A stretch of DNA of 64,000 nt from Herminiimonas sp. KBW02 (GCF_003852535.1 NZ_QAJP01000002.1:186001-250000); one strand, 5' to 3'; counted from the first letter of the stretch, positions 39,103-49,373 are shown. Translations and numbers: made by a program. The notes: generated from the letters alone by a model not told the origin.

Positions 39103-41597
39103 GATCCGAACATCCTTTCAAAGTCGGGCGCGCGATCAGGAGTAAGCTGATTCGGCTGCCAGTAGTAATCCTGCTCGTTGTCCTTGATGGCGCGTTGCTT
39201 CATGCGGTTGACGTAACCAGGTGAGAGGTATTCCTGCAGGTCCATCAAAATGGCGTGGTCAAGTACCGATTGCGCATACCAGATATTTACCCCTGGCGTC
39301 ATGGAACGTACCATCCGATAGAGTTGGTCACCGGCGTTTTTGATCTGATCGTCACCCTTGACGTCCATGCCTTTGGCCTTCTCTGACACGCCATCGATCA
39401 GGAAGCCAGCGGCATCAAAACCACGCTCGAGCTGGCCAAGAGTCGGGCCCAGCAAAGAACCTAGCATCGAATTGCCGGCACGGTTCTTCCCGGTCAGGCC
39501 TTGATAGAGAAAGTCTCCGGCGATACCCATACCGCCGCCCTGCGTCGCTGCAGCTGCCCAAAACTTCGCGTCATCCATCTTTCTGGGATCCTTACCGGAT
39601 TGAATGTCTTTGAGCTGCAGCACAGCGGCCCCGACCGCTGTACCGCCGCCGATCAGTAGTGCCATGTATGTCGCGCGGTCTACGAGAGCGTCCTGTGAGA
39701 GTCCGCGTTCAAAGTGCCTTGTGACCATCGCAATTGGTGTTCCCTTGAAGAGCATCAAGTGTCGGCGAAACTCACCGCCTACCGTACCCTTCTCGCTTTT
39801 ACCGGTAACGATCGAGCGCGCATATAGATCGGGTGCGATCGACGCGTATTCGGATTCATCAGTGATCAGGCCCAGCACCTTGGCCACAACCCTGTTTTTA
39901 TCCGCGTCATCTACACCGGCAATCCCACGAATCGAGTCAGGTGTGAGCATTTGAGAGCCGCGCCAGTCTTCTGGTTTGGCTTGGGTGACTATCTTCCAGT
40001 CAGCCTCATCGATGCCCTGCTTTACCAAACGTGCGCGGTCGTCAGCGGCCAGCATTGCCCAGTCCGTACGGGACAGTTTCCCCAGGGCGCCCATGTAGGT
40101 CATGGAAAACGATCTGCGCACAGCATCAGTCAGGCCGGTCAAGAGTGTCGCTTTCATGGTTGCCGATGCGATGTTGCCAGACCAACCGTGCAGCACGTTG
40201 TCGGCTGCCAGCGTTTGCACATCAGCGACAAAACCCTCCTGAATCAAACCGGCTTTGTTTGCAAAATCTTTCGCATCTTTACCTTGAGCGCGAACGATGT
40301 TGATCAGCGAATCAGTAAATGGGAGTTTGTTAAATCTGGTGGTGAGGAAATATGAATTGAAGTCGCCCAATGCAGAGAAGACAGCCCGACCAAGCATGCC
40401 GGCAACAGCGAGGTTACGCGCGCCCTGGTTGACTGCTGCGAAGTTCGCATATTCCGGCTTGACGATGTTAGCCTTGCCGGACAGGTTGTGCCACATTGAG
40501 TCCGTCGAGGCGAAGAACACGCCACCCACTTTGACCATATCCGACGTCTTCTGCCCCTTGGTTGCCGCATCTTGATAGGCCGTCTGACGCAATGTCTCAT
40601 AGGTCTGTGCGGGGTTAGGCCCGTAACGTTCAAGCAAACCAATATCATTCGCCACCCGGTGCACGTGTCCCTGCATAGAGCTGAAGAGCTGGCCACGCCC
40701 GTAATCTCCCATGTATTCGATCCACGAATCCGCATCTTTGAAATGGATCTCGCGTGACTTGTTGCCACGGTTCGCCAGCATTGAGGACCCTTTTGCCGCG
40801 CCACCTGGCTGTATCTTGTTTGCCCCGTTGGTCGATATCGATGTCCAGACGTCAGCTAACATGTCGTTCAGCTGGCTTTGGCTGTACTGCGTGCCGTCTT
40901 CATTGAGATACCGGCGTTGATCCAGCTTCGGCAATACTGAATCAATCCATGCCTGCCTTGCCTCAGCGGAGCCGTTCCCGCGTACTTTGCCGCTATCGTG
41001 TGGCTGTGGCAGGTATCCGTAGTCAATCTTGCCGATATCTCCACCGGCGCTGTTGAATCGTTGACGCAGCAGTTCAGCTTGTGCAGTCCATGCTTTCGCA
41101 CCCTTGGCCGCAATCTGGTTTCCTGTGGTACCAGGTGCAAACACCTCGCGCACGAAATCACGGACTGCCACAGCGTTTTCCATGATGCCAAGGAACCGAG
41201 GCTCGGCAGCGTTGATCGCGTCCAGCATGCCTGTCCAGGCTTCGCGCTGAACGCCTTTTATGTACACCTCAGACTTTCGCATATCGTCAGCCAGACCGAC
41301 GAACATACGCTCTCCGTTCGCCGCGGCTTTATCCAGCGATTCACGGCCACGCGTCAAAGCATTGATTGCCTGCTGCGTGCGCTGAACCTTCAGTGCTGCT
41401 TCGCCGATTACCTGCTTGCCGGCAGCTTCTGCCGCCGCACGAAGGCGATCATTTAGCGATTTGCTTGCCCAATCTGGATCGGTTCGCGCGAGGTTGCGCA
41501 TGTTGTCGCGGATACGATCCTCGATGCCCTGAGCTTCAGCCCGGGTAATGTCCCGGCCAATGGCCTTGGATACAGCCAATTTGCATTTATCTCTCAT
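39099..41597 (-). CDS. Large internal virion protein (DNA ejection)
   Basis: This 832-residue protein lies in the place of T7 gp16. The N-terminal third is helical (DITRAEAQGIEDRIRDNMRNLA), the middle holds VNQGARNLAVAGMLGRAVFSALGDF, and the C-terminal third has hydrophobic helices (ATYMALLIGGGTAVGAAVL). Such proteins are packed inside short-tailed phage heads and form a conduit through the cell envelope. No lytic transglycosylase motif was recognised. Both ends overlap neighbours by four bases. Confidence 0.7.
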   Translation of the reverse strand: MRDKCKLAVSKAIGRDITRAEAQGIEDRIRDNMRNLARTDPDWASKSLNDRLRAAAEAAGKQVIGEAALKVQRTQQAINALTRGRESLDKAAANGERMFVGLADDMRKSEVYIKGVQREAWTGMLDAINAAEPRFLGIMENAVAVRDFVREVFAPGTTGNQIAAKGAKAWTAQAELLRQRFNSAGGDIGKIDYGYLPQPHDSGKVRGNGSAEARQAWIDSVLPKLDQRRYLNEDGTQYSQSQLNDMLADVWTSISTNGANKIQPGGAAKGSSMLANRGNKSREIHFKDADSWIEYMGDYGRGQLFSSMQGHVHRVANDIGLLERYGPNPAQTYETLRQTAYQDAATKGQKTSDMVKVGGVFFASTDSMWHNLSGKANIVKPEYANFAAVNQGARNLAVAGMLGRAVFSALGDFNSYFLTTRFNKLPFTDSLINIVRAQGKDAKDFANKAGLIQEGFVADVQTLAADNVLHGWSGNIASATMKATLLTGLTDAVRRSFSMTYMGALGKLSRTDWAMLAADDRARLVKQGIDEADWKIVTQAKPEDWRGSQMLTPDSIRGIAGVDDADKNRVVAKVLGLITDESEYASIAPDLYARSIVTGKSEKGTVGGEFRRHLMLFKGTPIAMVTRHFERGLSQDALVDRATYMALLIGGGTAVGAAVLQLKDIQSGKDPRKMDDAKFWAAAATQGGGMGIAGDFLYQGLTGKNRAGNSMLGSLLGPTLGQLERGFDAAGFLIDGVSEKAKGMDVKGDDQIKNAGDQLYRMVRSMTPGVNIWYAQSVLDHAILMDLQEYLSPGYVNRMKQRAIKDNEQDYYWQPNQLTPDRAPDFERMFGS

Positions 41598-43402
41598 ACC
41601 ATGTCACCCGATGAAATGAAGCATTCGATTGCAGCGAGGAACGACTTGGAATCGTTGTCTGCTTGAATTTGTTGATTGCGCACGTCTTCCAGCAATTCTC
41701 GGCCAGTTGTAGTGATGGGCGTGCCGTCGTCGGCTTTGGCGATCACGATGGGCTGATCGAGATAGGCGTCTTCAACATCCAGTTGATTTGCCCGAGGCGA
41801 CTGTTCCACTGAAACCGTTGCCGCGCCTTTCTCCAGCGTTTGAGGTACGTCAAGCGACCGGTTTTCCCCAGTGTATGTACCAACATCTTTCAGTGCCTGA
41901 CGTACCGCTATTGCACCTGCTTTCGGTGTAGGTGCAGCAATTCCGGCGCGTTCATCACGAATTCGTGCGATGCGTTCGTCTATGTCCGCGAGACGTTTTG
42001 CGGCCTCCGCTGCGATTCGATTTGTTTCCAGTTGATCTTCCAACGCGGATATACGGCGGTCTATTTCCGTGCTACGAACCTCAGTTTCTTTCTTTGCCTT
42101 CGACAAAGCAGATTTATAACTGACCTGTTCGTCTGCTTGAATTTGTTTTGCCAGAGTCTTCAATGCATCGTCAGTGAACGATGCGCGCATCTGGTGCAGA
42201 GCGGCTACCTCCTCGCGAATACCAACGATCGCACCAGGCTCTCCGATATTGCCGACATCAGGCAGTAGTTCTGCACGCTCTCGTTCTAGTCTGGCACCGC
42301 TTTCATCCAGCAGTCTTGCGTTAGCTAGGGATTCGATCGGAATAGCGTCGGCATCAGAAGCTGATCGAAGGACAGAACGCACGTCAATTGGCGTTCCATC
42401 GTTGAACTGGCGTGCGGCGTAGTCCATTGCGCTTTGATGGTCAATTTGGCCGACAAGATCATGCAGCGGAGTCAGCGCCTTACGTTGAAGCAGTGTGTCT
42501 ACTTGCATTACGCGCGCTGCTGCTTCCTGATCGGCCTCTGCAGTGATACCGGCCACGTCGTTCTGGACGTTCACTTCTTCTTTTGCGACTGCGTCTGAGG
42601 CTTCACGTGCTTGCACTTCCGCCGACTTTGCCTTCGACCTGCCGCGCAAGTGAATACCGCCGATAACTACACCTGGTACGCTTGAAATCAACAGATTGGT
42701 CAAATCGTAGGGGTCGTATTCCTTTGCTTTGTCGGCATAGTTGGCGCTTTCCAGAATGTGTTTTATTGCGGCCTGATCAGCCATGAAAGCCACTGGCCCA
42801 GCTGTCGCAATCAGACCTACGGTTTTCGCAAGTGTAGGACCAGCTCCCGGTAGCGCTACTGAAACCGCAGTAGTGGCAGCACGCACCACACCAGCTTGAT
42901 TCGCTGTGACCTGGTCTACACCCGAGTCCTGCAGGCGCAACGATTCGTTTATCCCTTCGTCGGTACTGAGACCGACAGCTATACCAGGTAGGCCGCCAGC
43001 TAGCGAATACCCGACAGCCTTGCCGACTGTTTTACCAAGACCGTGAATGATCTGCGCTGCGGTGCCTGATGACTGCGCATCCGGCGTCATGGACTTAACG
43101 AAGCGCCCAAGCGAACTGCCCACTTGGTCATGCTCTTGGATGGCTTCCGCACGTCTTGCCGCCTCGTATTCTGCGAAATCCGCACCAAACTTTTCAGCTA
43201 GGCGTGATTTCTTTTCCTCGGTCATGGCTGCCGGCGTCGCCATTTGATTGAATGCCCTGATAGTTTCGCCGGCGGCGGCAGGGATAATCTTTGCCACGGC
43301 AGCCCATGAACCTTGAAACAGGGTCGGCACTTTGGGCTGCATGGGCTGATTTAACTGCGCCTGGGCTGTCAGGGCTTGAATGGCGCCATCATCATCGAAC
43401 AT
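41594..43402 (-). CDS. Internal virion protein with hydrophobic core
   Basis: This is a 602-residue protein from the ATG at 43402, which has GGGGG about eight bases upstream; a TTG at 43414 is less likely. Residues about 120-250 contain several glycine-rich hydrophobic stretches (GKTVGKAVGYSLAGGLPGIAVG, TTAVSVALPGAGPTLAKTVGL). Long charged helices follow (RSTEIDRRISALEDQLETN). Position between the other two internal proteins suggests a membrane-active ejection protein. No enzyme motif was recognised. Confidence 0.65.
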   Translation of the reverse strand: MFDDDGAIQALTAQAQLNQPMQPKVPTLFQGSWAAVAKIIPAAAGETIRAFNQMATPAAMTEEKKSRLAEKFGADFAEYEAARRAEAIQEHDQVGSSLGRFVKSMTPDAQSSGTAAQIIHGLGKTVGKAVGYSLAGGLPGIAVGLSTDEGINESLRLQDSGVDQVTANQAGVVRAATTAVSVALPGAGPTLAKTVGLIATAGPVAFMADQAAIKHILESANYADKAKEYDPYDLTNLLISSVPGVVIGGIHLRGRSKAKSAEVQAREASDAVAKEEVNVQNDVAGITAEADQEAAARVMQVDTLLQRKALTPLHDLVGQIDHQSAMDYAARQFNDGTPIDVRSVLRSASDADAIPIESLANARLLDESGARLERERAELLPDVGNIGEPGAIVGIREEVAALHQMRASFTDDALKTLAKQIQADEQVSYKSALSKAKKETEVRSTEIDRRISALEDQLETNRIAAEAAKRLADIDERIARIRDERAGIAAPTPKAGAIAVRQALKDVGTYTGENRSLDVPQTLEKGAATVSVEQSPRANQLDVEDAYLDQPIVIAKADDGTPITTTGRELLEDVRNQQIQADNDSKSFLAAIECFISSGDMV

Positions 43403-45368
43403 TGCCGCCCCCAAGATTAAGTATCAGTGGGGTGCCGTCTTCGCGTAGTACGGGGATGCCGCCTACTCGCACCGCATATGTCCCGTTTCCGACCGTCTGC
43501 AGGGGAAGCTGCGGCAGTTGCTTAGAAAGTTGCTCGGGTGTGATTGCACCGGTTCCAACTCTGAACACGCTACCCTGAGTCTTCAGGGCTGCAGGAGTCA
43601 CCGCTTTGACAGCATCCTGCAAATCCATCTCCGTCTTGCCGTATGGAAGCGCTACCTTCGCGCCGTTGTACTCAATCAGGCCACCAGTCCCGAGCTTGAT
43701 TGCCGCGCTGAGGTTGTCAGTCCCAGACGCCTTCTTGCTGGCGTACACGTTGTAGATGACTTCAGCGGCCTGATCTGTCGCTTTCTGAGTCGGATACACG
43801 CCTTGCAGTGCAGAATAAATCTGCGCCTTGGTGCCGGTTTCTTTGGCTGCATCCATCTTTGCGCGCCCATCTTTAAGAACCTGCTTGCCATCCAGGTAGA
43901 TCGCGGCAACGTTGCGGCCTTCCGAAGTATTGAGCGAAGTCAACCCTGCTGCGATCGCGAGAGATCCGTTCTTGTCTCCCATCAAGGTGGCAAGTGCTTG
44001 AGTTGCACGCGGGCCGATAGCACCGACGACACCCTTTAGCACCGTCGCTGTTTCTCTTGGCCCAAGCGGCTCCAACATAGTGACAAGTTGCTCTGCTTCG
44101 CCTTTGGTCACCGGTGCAACCGGTTTGCCGGTCCAGGCAGATGCGGTGTCTGCTGCCTCTTTGCGTTTGGCCAACTGCTGCGGCAAGGTATTTATATCAA
44201 ATGTGATCGGCTCTAATGTCTGATTTACATTGCGATCAACCGAGGCTGTTAAAGGATCTTCCTTGATGTCTGCCAGCGTCGCATTATGAATAGCCTGTAG
44301 CTTCTGAAAGCGCTTATTTGCAGCAGGGTCACTGCCGGACTTGTTCAACTTTGATGACTCTGACAAAAGAATCTCGCGCTGTTTTGTCACGGATGCCGAC
44401 GAGAACCCCGCCAATTCACTTCCATCTTTGAGCAGCGACATAACCGCACCCTCGTAAGCGGTACCCTTGAATTGAGTCGCCACCTGCACTGCGTATTCCG
44501 GGGTCGGTGGTCTGCCGGATTCTATGAATGTGCTGAAGGATGCAAATGCAGCGGCTGCTTTCCGATCCCGTGCCTCGGCTTGTGCCGCATTCCGCTGTAT
44601 TAGCGTACTCATGCGGGTATTGATGCTGGCATCCAGCGCGGCTCGTTTCTGTGGATCGATGTCGATGTACTCGTCCGAATTCAAACGTTTCCGCAAACCT
44701 TCCAGTGCACCGACATTGTCACGCGCACCTGTTATCAGGCTATACGCTTCGGTGTACTTCACCTTCTCGCTGAAGGTCTGCTTTAGCTTTTGCTTTTCTT
44801 CCGGATTGGCAAACGGATCCTGATCGATGAATTGGTGATATTGCTTGATTGCCAAAGGTGCATCGGTACGGGCAAAGCGCTCCATCTGTTCACCGTAAGC
44901 TAATCGGTCAGCAGCTGCTACCTTGCTATCATTGGCCCGGAATACGTCGGTCAACTTGTTAGTAAGGCGCCCCGACAAACCAGCCATTTCGGCTTGTACC
45001 AACGGTTGCACGTAGGCAGGTAGGTTCTTACTGTTGTCATCGATGATCTTTTGCTGCGTGTCCTTCCATTCGGCCATCGCGCCCAACTGATCGATATCGC
45101 CCTTATTCACGCGATCTGCAATGCTGTCCAGGGTATCAGCAAGGCCATTTTGAATATTGGCATGCGCAGTGACAGTGGCTATCTTTTCGTCGCGTTCCTG
45201 TATGCGTCGCTGTTCTTCAGCCGCTTGAGCGCCAAACTGGTTAGCAGCACGCTGCGCAGTATCTGCAAGGTTTGCTTGCGCTGCGCCTAGGCCGCCATCA
45301 GTGTTGACAGTCTGGGTTCGTGTTGCACTTGGCAAAACAGAGCTGAGATTACCGGACGGGATTTTCAT
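43392..45368 (-). CDS. Internal virion protein (gp15-like position)
   Basis: This 658-residue protein is almost all helical and soluble. An Ala/Gln-rich N-terminus (AQANLADTAQRAANQFGAQ) leads into long charged helices, and the end is beta-rich (GNGTYAVRVGGIPVLREDG). It overlaps the next gene by 11 bases. Sequence alone does not name the family; place and size match T7 gp15, which lines the ejection channel. Confidence 0.65.
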   Translation of the reverse strand: MKIPSGNLSSVLPSATRTQTVNTDGGLGAAQANLADTAQRAANQFGAQAAEEQRRIQERDEKIATVTAHANIQNGLADTLDSIADRVNKGDIDQLGAMAEWKDTQQKIIDDNSKNLPAYVQPLVQAEMAGLSGRLTNKLTDVFRANDSKVAAADRLAYGEQMERFARTDAPLAIKQYHQFIDQDPFANPEEKQKLKQTFSEKVKYTEAYSLITGARDNVGALEGLRKRLNSDEYIDIDPQKRAALDASINTRMSTLIQRNAAQAEARDRKAAAAFASFSTFIESGRPPTPEYAVQVATQFKGTAYEGAVMSLLKDGSELAGFSSASVTKQREILLSESSKLNKSGSDPAANKRFQKLQAIHNATLADIKEDPLTASVDRNVNQTLEPITFDINTLPQQLAKRKEAADTASAWTGKPVAPVTKGEAEQLVTMLEPLGPRETATVLKGVVGAIGPRATQALATLMGDKNGSLAIAAGLTSLNTSEGRNVAAIYLDGKQVLKDGRAKMDAAKETGTKAQIYSALQGVYPTQKATDQAAEVIYNVYASKKASGTDNLSAAIKLGTGGLIEYNGAKVALPYGKTEMDLQDAVKAVTPAALKTQGSVFRVGTGAITPEQLSKQLPQLPLQTVGNGTYAVRVGGIPVLREDGTPLILNLGGGNVR

Positions 45369-45862
45369 CAGCCCCTCCCACCACTTGTTGATTTAGTCTT
45401 CCAGCCGTAGAACGAACTGACGCCTGAAAGTGCCGAATTAGCAGCATTCATATATCCGGCTGACTGGGCATTTTTGCCGGCGATTGTGAAGCCCTGCGCC
45501 TGCGCTTTGAGCTTGTTTCTCGCTGTCGATCCGTTGTAAATCGTGGTCAGCGCATCCTTCTCGCCTTCCTGCTCGATATCTGACTGAATTAGCTCACCAG
45601 TTCCCACATCAACATTGACACCGGACTCTGACAGAGCAGCGCGTGCGGACGCTCTTTGCCGTTGAACAGCCTTCCGAATTTGTGCTGCTTCAACTTGCGA
45701 TTGAGAAGCTGCAGCATCGGCATCAGCCTGCGCCTGCTCGGCCTGGTAATTCATCTGATTTTTCTGTTGCGCACCGTTTTCCAATGCTGTGTAGGCCCCG
45801 AGTGCAGCACTTGCGGCTGCTGCATACATAGCAACCGTGGTCGCTGATATTCCTCCAGACAT
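45368..45862 (-). CDS. Small internal virion protein (gp14-like)
   Basis: The 164-residue protein begins with an Ala-rich hydrophobic helix (TVAMYAAAASAALGAYTALENG). A long Ala/Gln coiled section with AAQIRKAVQRQRASARAALSESGVNVD follows, and then a Gly/Ser tail. This pattern is common to gp14-type virion proteins of T7-like phages and relatives. It is the first of the three-to-four gene ejection set. Confidence 0.75.
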   Translation of the reverse strand: MSGGISATTVAMYAAAASAALGAYTALENGAQQKNQMNYQAEQAQADADAAASQSQVEAAQIRKAVQRQRASARAALSESGVNVDVGTGELIQSDIEQEGEKDALTTIYNGSTARNKLKAQAQGFTIAGKNAQSAGYMNAANSALSGVSSFYGWKTKSTSGGRG

Positions 45863-45864
45863 GG

Positions 45865-46332
45865 CTACTCTCCGGTAATGATGATGGTGTTCAGTTTTGG
45901 ATCCCGGCGCGACATAAGCATGTCGTGCTGGTCTGTAAATTCGGCTTCGGCTTCCTCAATCGACCTCGCGTCGGTCCGGAATGTCATCGTGATCGTGGTC
46001 TCTGCGTACGTGCGAAACGCCTGTTTGCGTCCTGCACTGGCAGGCAATACGACGTGACCGGAAACGCGCATGCTTTCCGCCTCACCAATCAGCACTTCCA
46101 CATCGCCACAGATCGTCAACAAGGTGGCGACCTTAACCAGCGCGCCAGTGAGCAAAATTCCAGCAGGCATCACGATGGTTCGGGAGTACATGCCGCCATG
46201 CAGTACATGCAGTGTTTTCATCTGCACTTGCGGACATGTCAGGATCCGCTTTTCCAATTCGAACACATTGGAGATTGCCTGCCGCGTCATGGCATGAATG
46301 GCTGGTGGTTTGTTGGTTATGAGGTTTGTCAT
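45865..46332 (-). CDS. Cupin-like protein in the virion operon
   Basis: The 155-residue protein reads like a double-stranded beta-helix: LHGGMYSRTIVMPAGILLTG, VATLLTICGDVEVLIG, MRVSGHVVLPASAGRKQAFRT, ETTITMTFRTDA. These elements fit a small cupin barrel, with histidines at the usual metal positions only partly kept. It lies between the GNAT-like genes and the internal virion genes with four-base overlaps. The role is unknown; it could modify a small molecule or be a structural barrel. Confidence 0.6.
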   Translation of the reverse strand: MTNLITNKPPAIHAMTRQAISNVFELEKRILTCPQVQMKTLHVLHGGMYSRTIVMPAGILLTGALVKVATLLTICGDVEVLIGEAESMRVSGHVVLPASAGRKQAFRTYAETTITMTFRTDARSIEEAEAEFTDQHDMLMSRRDPKLNTIIITGE

Positions 46333-46784
46333 TGAAGAGCCTTAAAGAAAATACGCGCGGTATCGCGATATCCCACTCCTGGTAGCACTTGCTCAAGAAC
46401 CCCGCCAATTGGTGCGCTGAACATGATTCCGACAGCACCAAGACCGCTTGCAATGTCTTCTGCCGCTTTCCGTAACTTGGTTGCAGCACCAGTCTTTCGA
46501 TATCCCGAAGCCACGAAGTAGGATTCAGCGATAGCCACCATTTCACCGTAGTGAGGCAGCACAGGAACAATCAGGAACAGAAACCCGATGAGGCGACCAT
46601 CCAGCTGAGCAGAGAATGCGTAAAAAACTCCCGCCGTTTCCATTGCTCGGTACGTCGGCAACTGTGGTGACACTGGTCCGATCTCATTATTTGCAGACTC
46701 AGCGGCATATTCAGCAAGCAATGCCGGTAGATCGGGGGAAGTCTCGATCAAAATCAAAGGACAACGTTTAACTTCTACTTTCAT
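46329..46784 (-). CDS. GNAT-like acetyltransferase in the virion operon
   Basis: The 151-residue protein has the GNAT pattern of a strand with bulge (IAESYFVASGYRKTGAATKLRKAAEDIA), where GYRKTGAA takes the place of the acetyl-CoA loop. A later strand AVGIMFSAPIGG and a C-terminal VGYRDTARIFFKAL follow. It is weakly similar to the next gene upstream. Substrate is unknown. It overlaps the cupin-like gene by four bases. Confidence 0.65.
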   Translation of the reverse strand: MKVEVKRCPLILIETSPDLPALLAEYAAESANNEIGPVSPQLPTYRAMETAGVFYAFSAQLDGRLIGFLFLIVPVLPHYGEMVAIAESYFVASGYRKTGAATKLRKAAEDIASGLGAVGIMFSAPIGGVLEQVLPGVGYRDTARIFFKALQ

Positions 46785-46786
46785 GA

Positions 46787-47230
46787 TTACAACTCCATCC
46801 TGAATAATGTCCCGTCCTGCTCAAATCCAGCATAGCGGTACAGCTCTGACATGCGTTCTTCGTTGATTCCCGTAGTGATCCCCATCTTTAATACCTTTGC
46901 ACCCTTGGCTTTGCACCAGATCTTGAATGCGGCTATCAGGCGTAAAGCGGTTATTCCATTTGACGAGGTTGGTTCGATCAAAAACGAATAGTCAAAGCCG
47001 AGCTGCTCGTCTGAAAACCAAAACTCTGTAACCCCACCGGCCAGCCCACCCACCACCACACCACCTCGCTCTGCGACAAAGACAACACCGGCGCCATTGA
47101 TCAGGTTCACCAGCAATCGCGCTACCTTTGCCGCGTTGTAGGAGATCGGTGCATAGTCAGAGACGGCGTGCATGGCCTGGCCGAGCATCACCAATCGATC
47201 AACATCTGCAGCGGTAGCAGCTCTAATCAT
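46787..47230 (-). CDS. GNAT acetyltransferase in the virion operon
   Basis: The 147-residue protein starts MIRAATAADVDRLVMLGQAMH, the usual GNAT opening. It continues with GVVFVAERGGVVVGGLAGGV, FDYSFLIEPTSSNGITALRLIAAFKIWCKAKG and ends MSELYRYAGFEQDGTLFRM, the typical last helix and strand. The acetyl-CoA loop is SSNGITA, shorter than in RimI-like enzymes. It overlaps the tail nozzle gene by eight bases, so it is made together with virion proteins. Confidence 0.78.
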   Translation of the reverse strand: MIRAATAADVDRLVMLGQAMHAVSDYAPISYNAAKVARLLVNLINGAGVVFVAERGGVVVGGLAGGVTEFWFSDEQLGFDYSFLIEPTSSNGITALRLIAAFKIWCKAKGAKVLKMGITTGINEERMSELYRYAGFEQDGTLFRMEL

Positions 47231-49373
47231 TGACAGTCAGCTTTCTAATAACGTTGAGCACATGAAACGGCGCCGGAAATGGGCATTCGATAATCTGGTG
47301 GGTCAAATAGATTGAATCGGATAGCGTGAACGTGCGGATATCGCCTTCTACCGTAGGCGGCGGCAAGTCCAGTACCGGAATGTCGAACTGACGGAACTCA
47401 GCCTCCTGCCCGTTGACGATCAGCGCCTGTGTATCCAAGACGCGGACAATAACGTTGGCCGTAGTAATCGGATTGCCCTGAGATGTCGAACCCTGCCCAC
47501 CTAATTCCGGCTGCAGCAGTTCAATCAGTGGGTTGAACTTCAGCCCAATCTGAACAGACGACGCCGGCAGATCCAGTTCGATCTGACCACCTGTTACGGT
47601 GTACTCGCCGCTGTAAGCGTCGTCTGCGCGCACCTGGACAACTTTTCCTTCCAGGTGGGAAAGCCCAGTCCATACAGTTTTTGGAGTTGGGTCGCTGGCT
47701 ACAACAGCGCAATCCACAAGGACATTGCGATCTAACACTTCGATATAGCGTTTCAGCACGCCGTTTATCACGCGGCTCACAATGACGTATGTGTCTTCGC
47801 CTATTGCCGTCGGGATTACGGCGATCGATTCAAACTTGCCATCGGTTATCCAGCGTCCCCAGCCTACGACCTCTTGTTCGATGTCGTATGCACAAACAGC
47901 CATCACGCCGTCATTACGTGGGGCGTAAAGAGTGGCATCTTGCTTCTCAAAGGCCAATTCCCGGATCCCGGATTTGGTAATGTGTTCAGCGAACACTGTG
48001 CGATCGGGCGATGAGAATCCATCGATGTCATAGCGGTACCCGAGCGACCTAACCTTCAACCCATCAGGACTGACATAAATCAACTCATTCCCTACCTTGA
48101 TGGGCTTCACATCGTTTGCGCCAGAGCTGGATTCGTCATTCTTGTCGATGTTCGTCGGGGTAATTGGCTTCTCTTGCCCGCCGGTCAGGCTCATCTCGTC
48201 AGATTCAGTCAAGACTGCCATCTTACGCAGCGGGGACAAGTGCATGATCGGGCTGTTATTGGCTCCGTCCAACTCAAACGCAAAGGCTTCATCGTCTGCG
48301 ATACCGATGCGGTAGCTTAGATATCCACGAATCTCGCTACCCCATATCGTTTGCGGATACTTGACAGTATTGGCCAGATACAAACGCTGCTTATTTATCG
48401 TTACCGAACGCGGATAACCACGCACCGCATTCCACGAATTGGCTTGTAATGTCCATGCAGTTGGCGGCGCGGCTACAGCACTTGTGACTTCGGTGAGTAC
48501 GATTCCGGTTACAGACGTTGCACTACCAAATGCCGTGATCTTGACCAGACCTGCATTTACAGAAACGTATTTACCGACATCATCAGCACGCCATCCAGCG
48601 GCACTGAGCGTCAGTGTAATAACGGCGTCCACCACACCCGCAGCCGATGGCGTAAGCGTCGTATTTGGTGAGCCTTCGATCGTCCAGGTGCTTGGCGCAA
48701 GTGCGGTTGACGAAAACGGACTGGTGATATTCACTGTGGCTGAGGTTCCGCTGGCCACAGCTGTGATAGTGCCGACACCAGCACCAGAATCGATCTGGCG
48801 TCCAACGTCTGCGGCAAGGAAAATGGATGATGCCGCTGTCGCCGTCGTGCTACCGACGGCTGCAGAGCCGAGCGTTAATGCCACTGCAGGCGTAGTCCCG
48901 ACTTCTGAGAACGGTTCAGTAACGAATGGTGTGTTTTCGATCTTCCATGACGTATCGCCGAATCGTTGCAGACGCTGAGGATAAACAGCTGCATGCGCCA
49001 GAAACGCAGTGTCTGCTTTCTGAACGAAAGTGATGCTAGGTAACTGGTCTGCAGTATAAGGCGTGGCAATCTCATATGCTCCGATACGCGCACGATTGCG
49101 GTAAAACCGCATGTAACCGATACCCATCTCCAACACATAAGCCTGGCTGCGGTTATAGATAAAACTGATTAGGCGAGCGACGTTTGATCCTTTCACCTCA
49201 CCAATGAACCGTGTGCCCGGACGTCGCAACGCCCCGCCCTGCACCGTCAAAATGACGTTCTCCGCTCGTTTCAGCCCGTTCTGATATTTGGACACATCCA
49301 TACGGCCATACGCAATACGAGGCGTCAGCTCGCCGGAAGTGAAGTTTGTCTGAATGATTGATGCGCGTGCCAT
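47223..49373 (-). CDS. Tail tubular protein B / nozzle
   Basis: The 716-residue protein begins NFTSGELTPRIAYGRMDVSKYQNGLKRAENVILTVQGGALRRPGT in style, i.e. the start typical of gp12-like nozzle proteins of short-tailed phages. The motif GGALRRPGTRFIGEV is at about residues 46-60. Beta-rich domains and a threonine/alanine-rich insertion (about 165-310) follow, which may be an inserted Ig-like domain pair. It follows the adaptor gene with a four-base overlap. Confidence 0.85.
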   Translation of the reverse strand: MARASIIQTNFTSGELTPRIAYGRMDVSKYQNGLKRAENVILTVQGGALRRPGTRFIGEVKGSNVARLISFIYNRSQAYVLEMGIGYMRFYRNRARIGAYEIATPYTADQLPSITFVQKADTAFLAHAAVYPQRLQRFGDTSWKIENTPFVTEPFSEVGTTPAVALTLGSAAVGSTTATAASSIFLAADVGRQIDSGAGVGTITAVASGTSATVNITSPFSSTALAPSTWTIEGSPNTTLTPSAAGVVDAVITLTLSAAGWRADDVGKYVSVNAGLVKITAFGSATSVTGIVLTEVTSAVAAPPTAWTLQANSWNAVRGYPRSVTINKQRLYLANTVKYPQTIWGSEIRGYLSYRIGIADDEAFAFELDGANNSPIMHLSPLRKMAVLTESDEMSLTGGQEKPITPTNIDKNDESSSGANDVKPIKVGNELIYVSPDGLKVRSLGYRYDIDGFSSPDRTVFAEHITKSGIRELAFEKQDATLYAPRNDGVMAVCAYDIEQEVVGWGRWITDGKFESIAVIPTAIGEDTYVIVSRVINGVLKRYIEVLDRNVLVDCAVVASDPTPKTVWTGLSHLEGKVVQVRADDAYSGEYTVTGGQIELDLPASSVQIGLKFNPLIELLQPELGGQGSTSQGNPITTANVIVRVLDTQALIVNGQEAEFRQFDIPVLDLPPPTVEGDIRTFTLSDSIYLTHQIIECPFPAPFHVLNVIRKLTVND

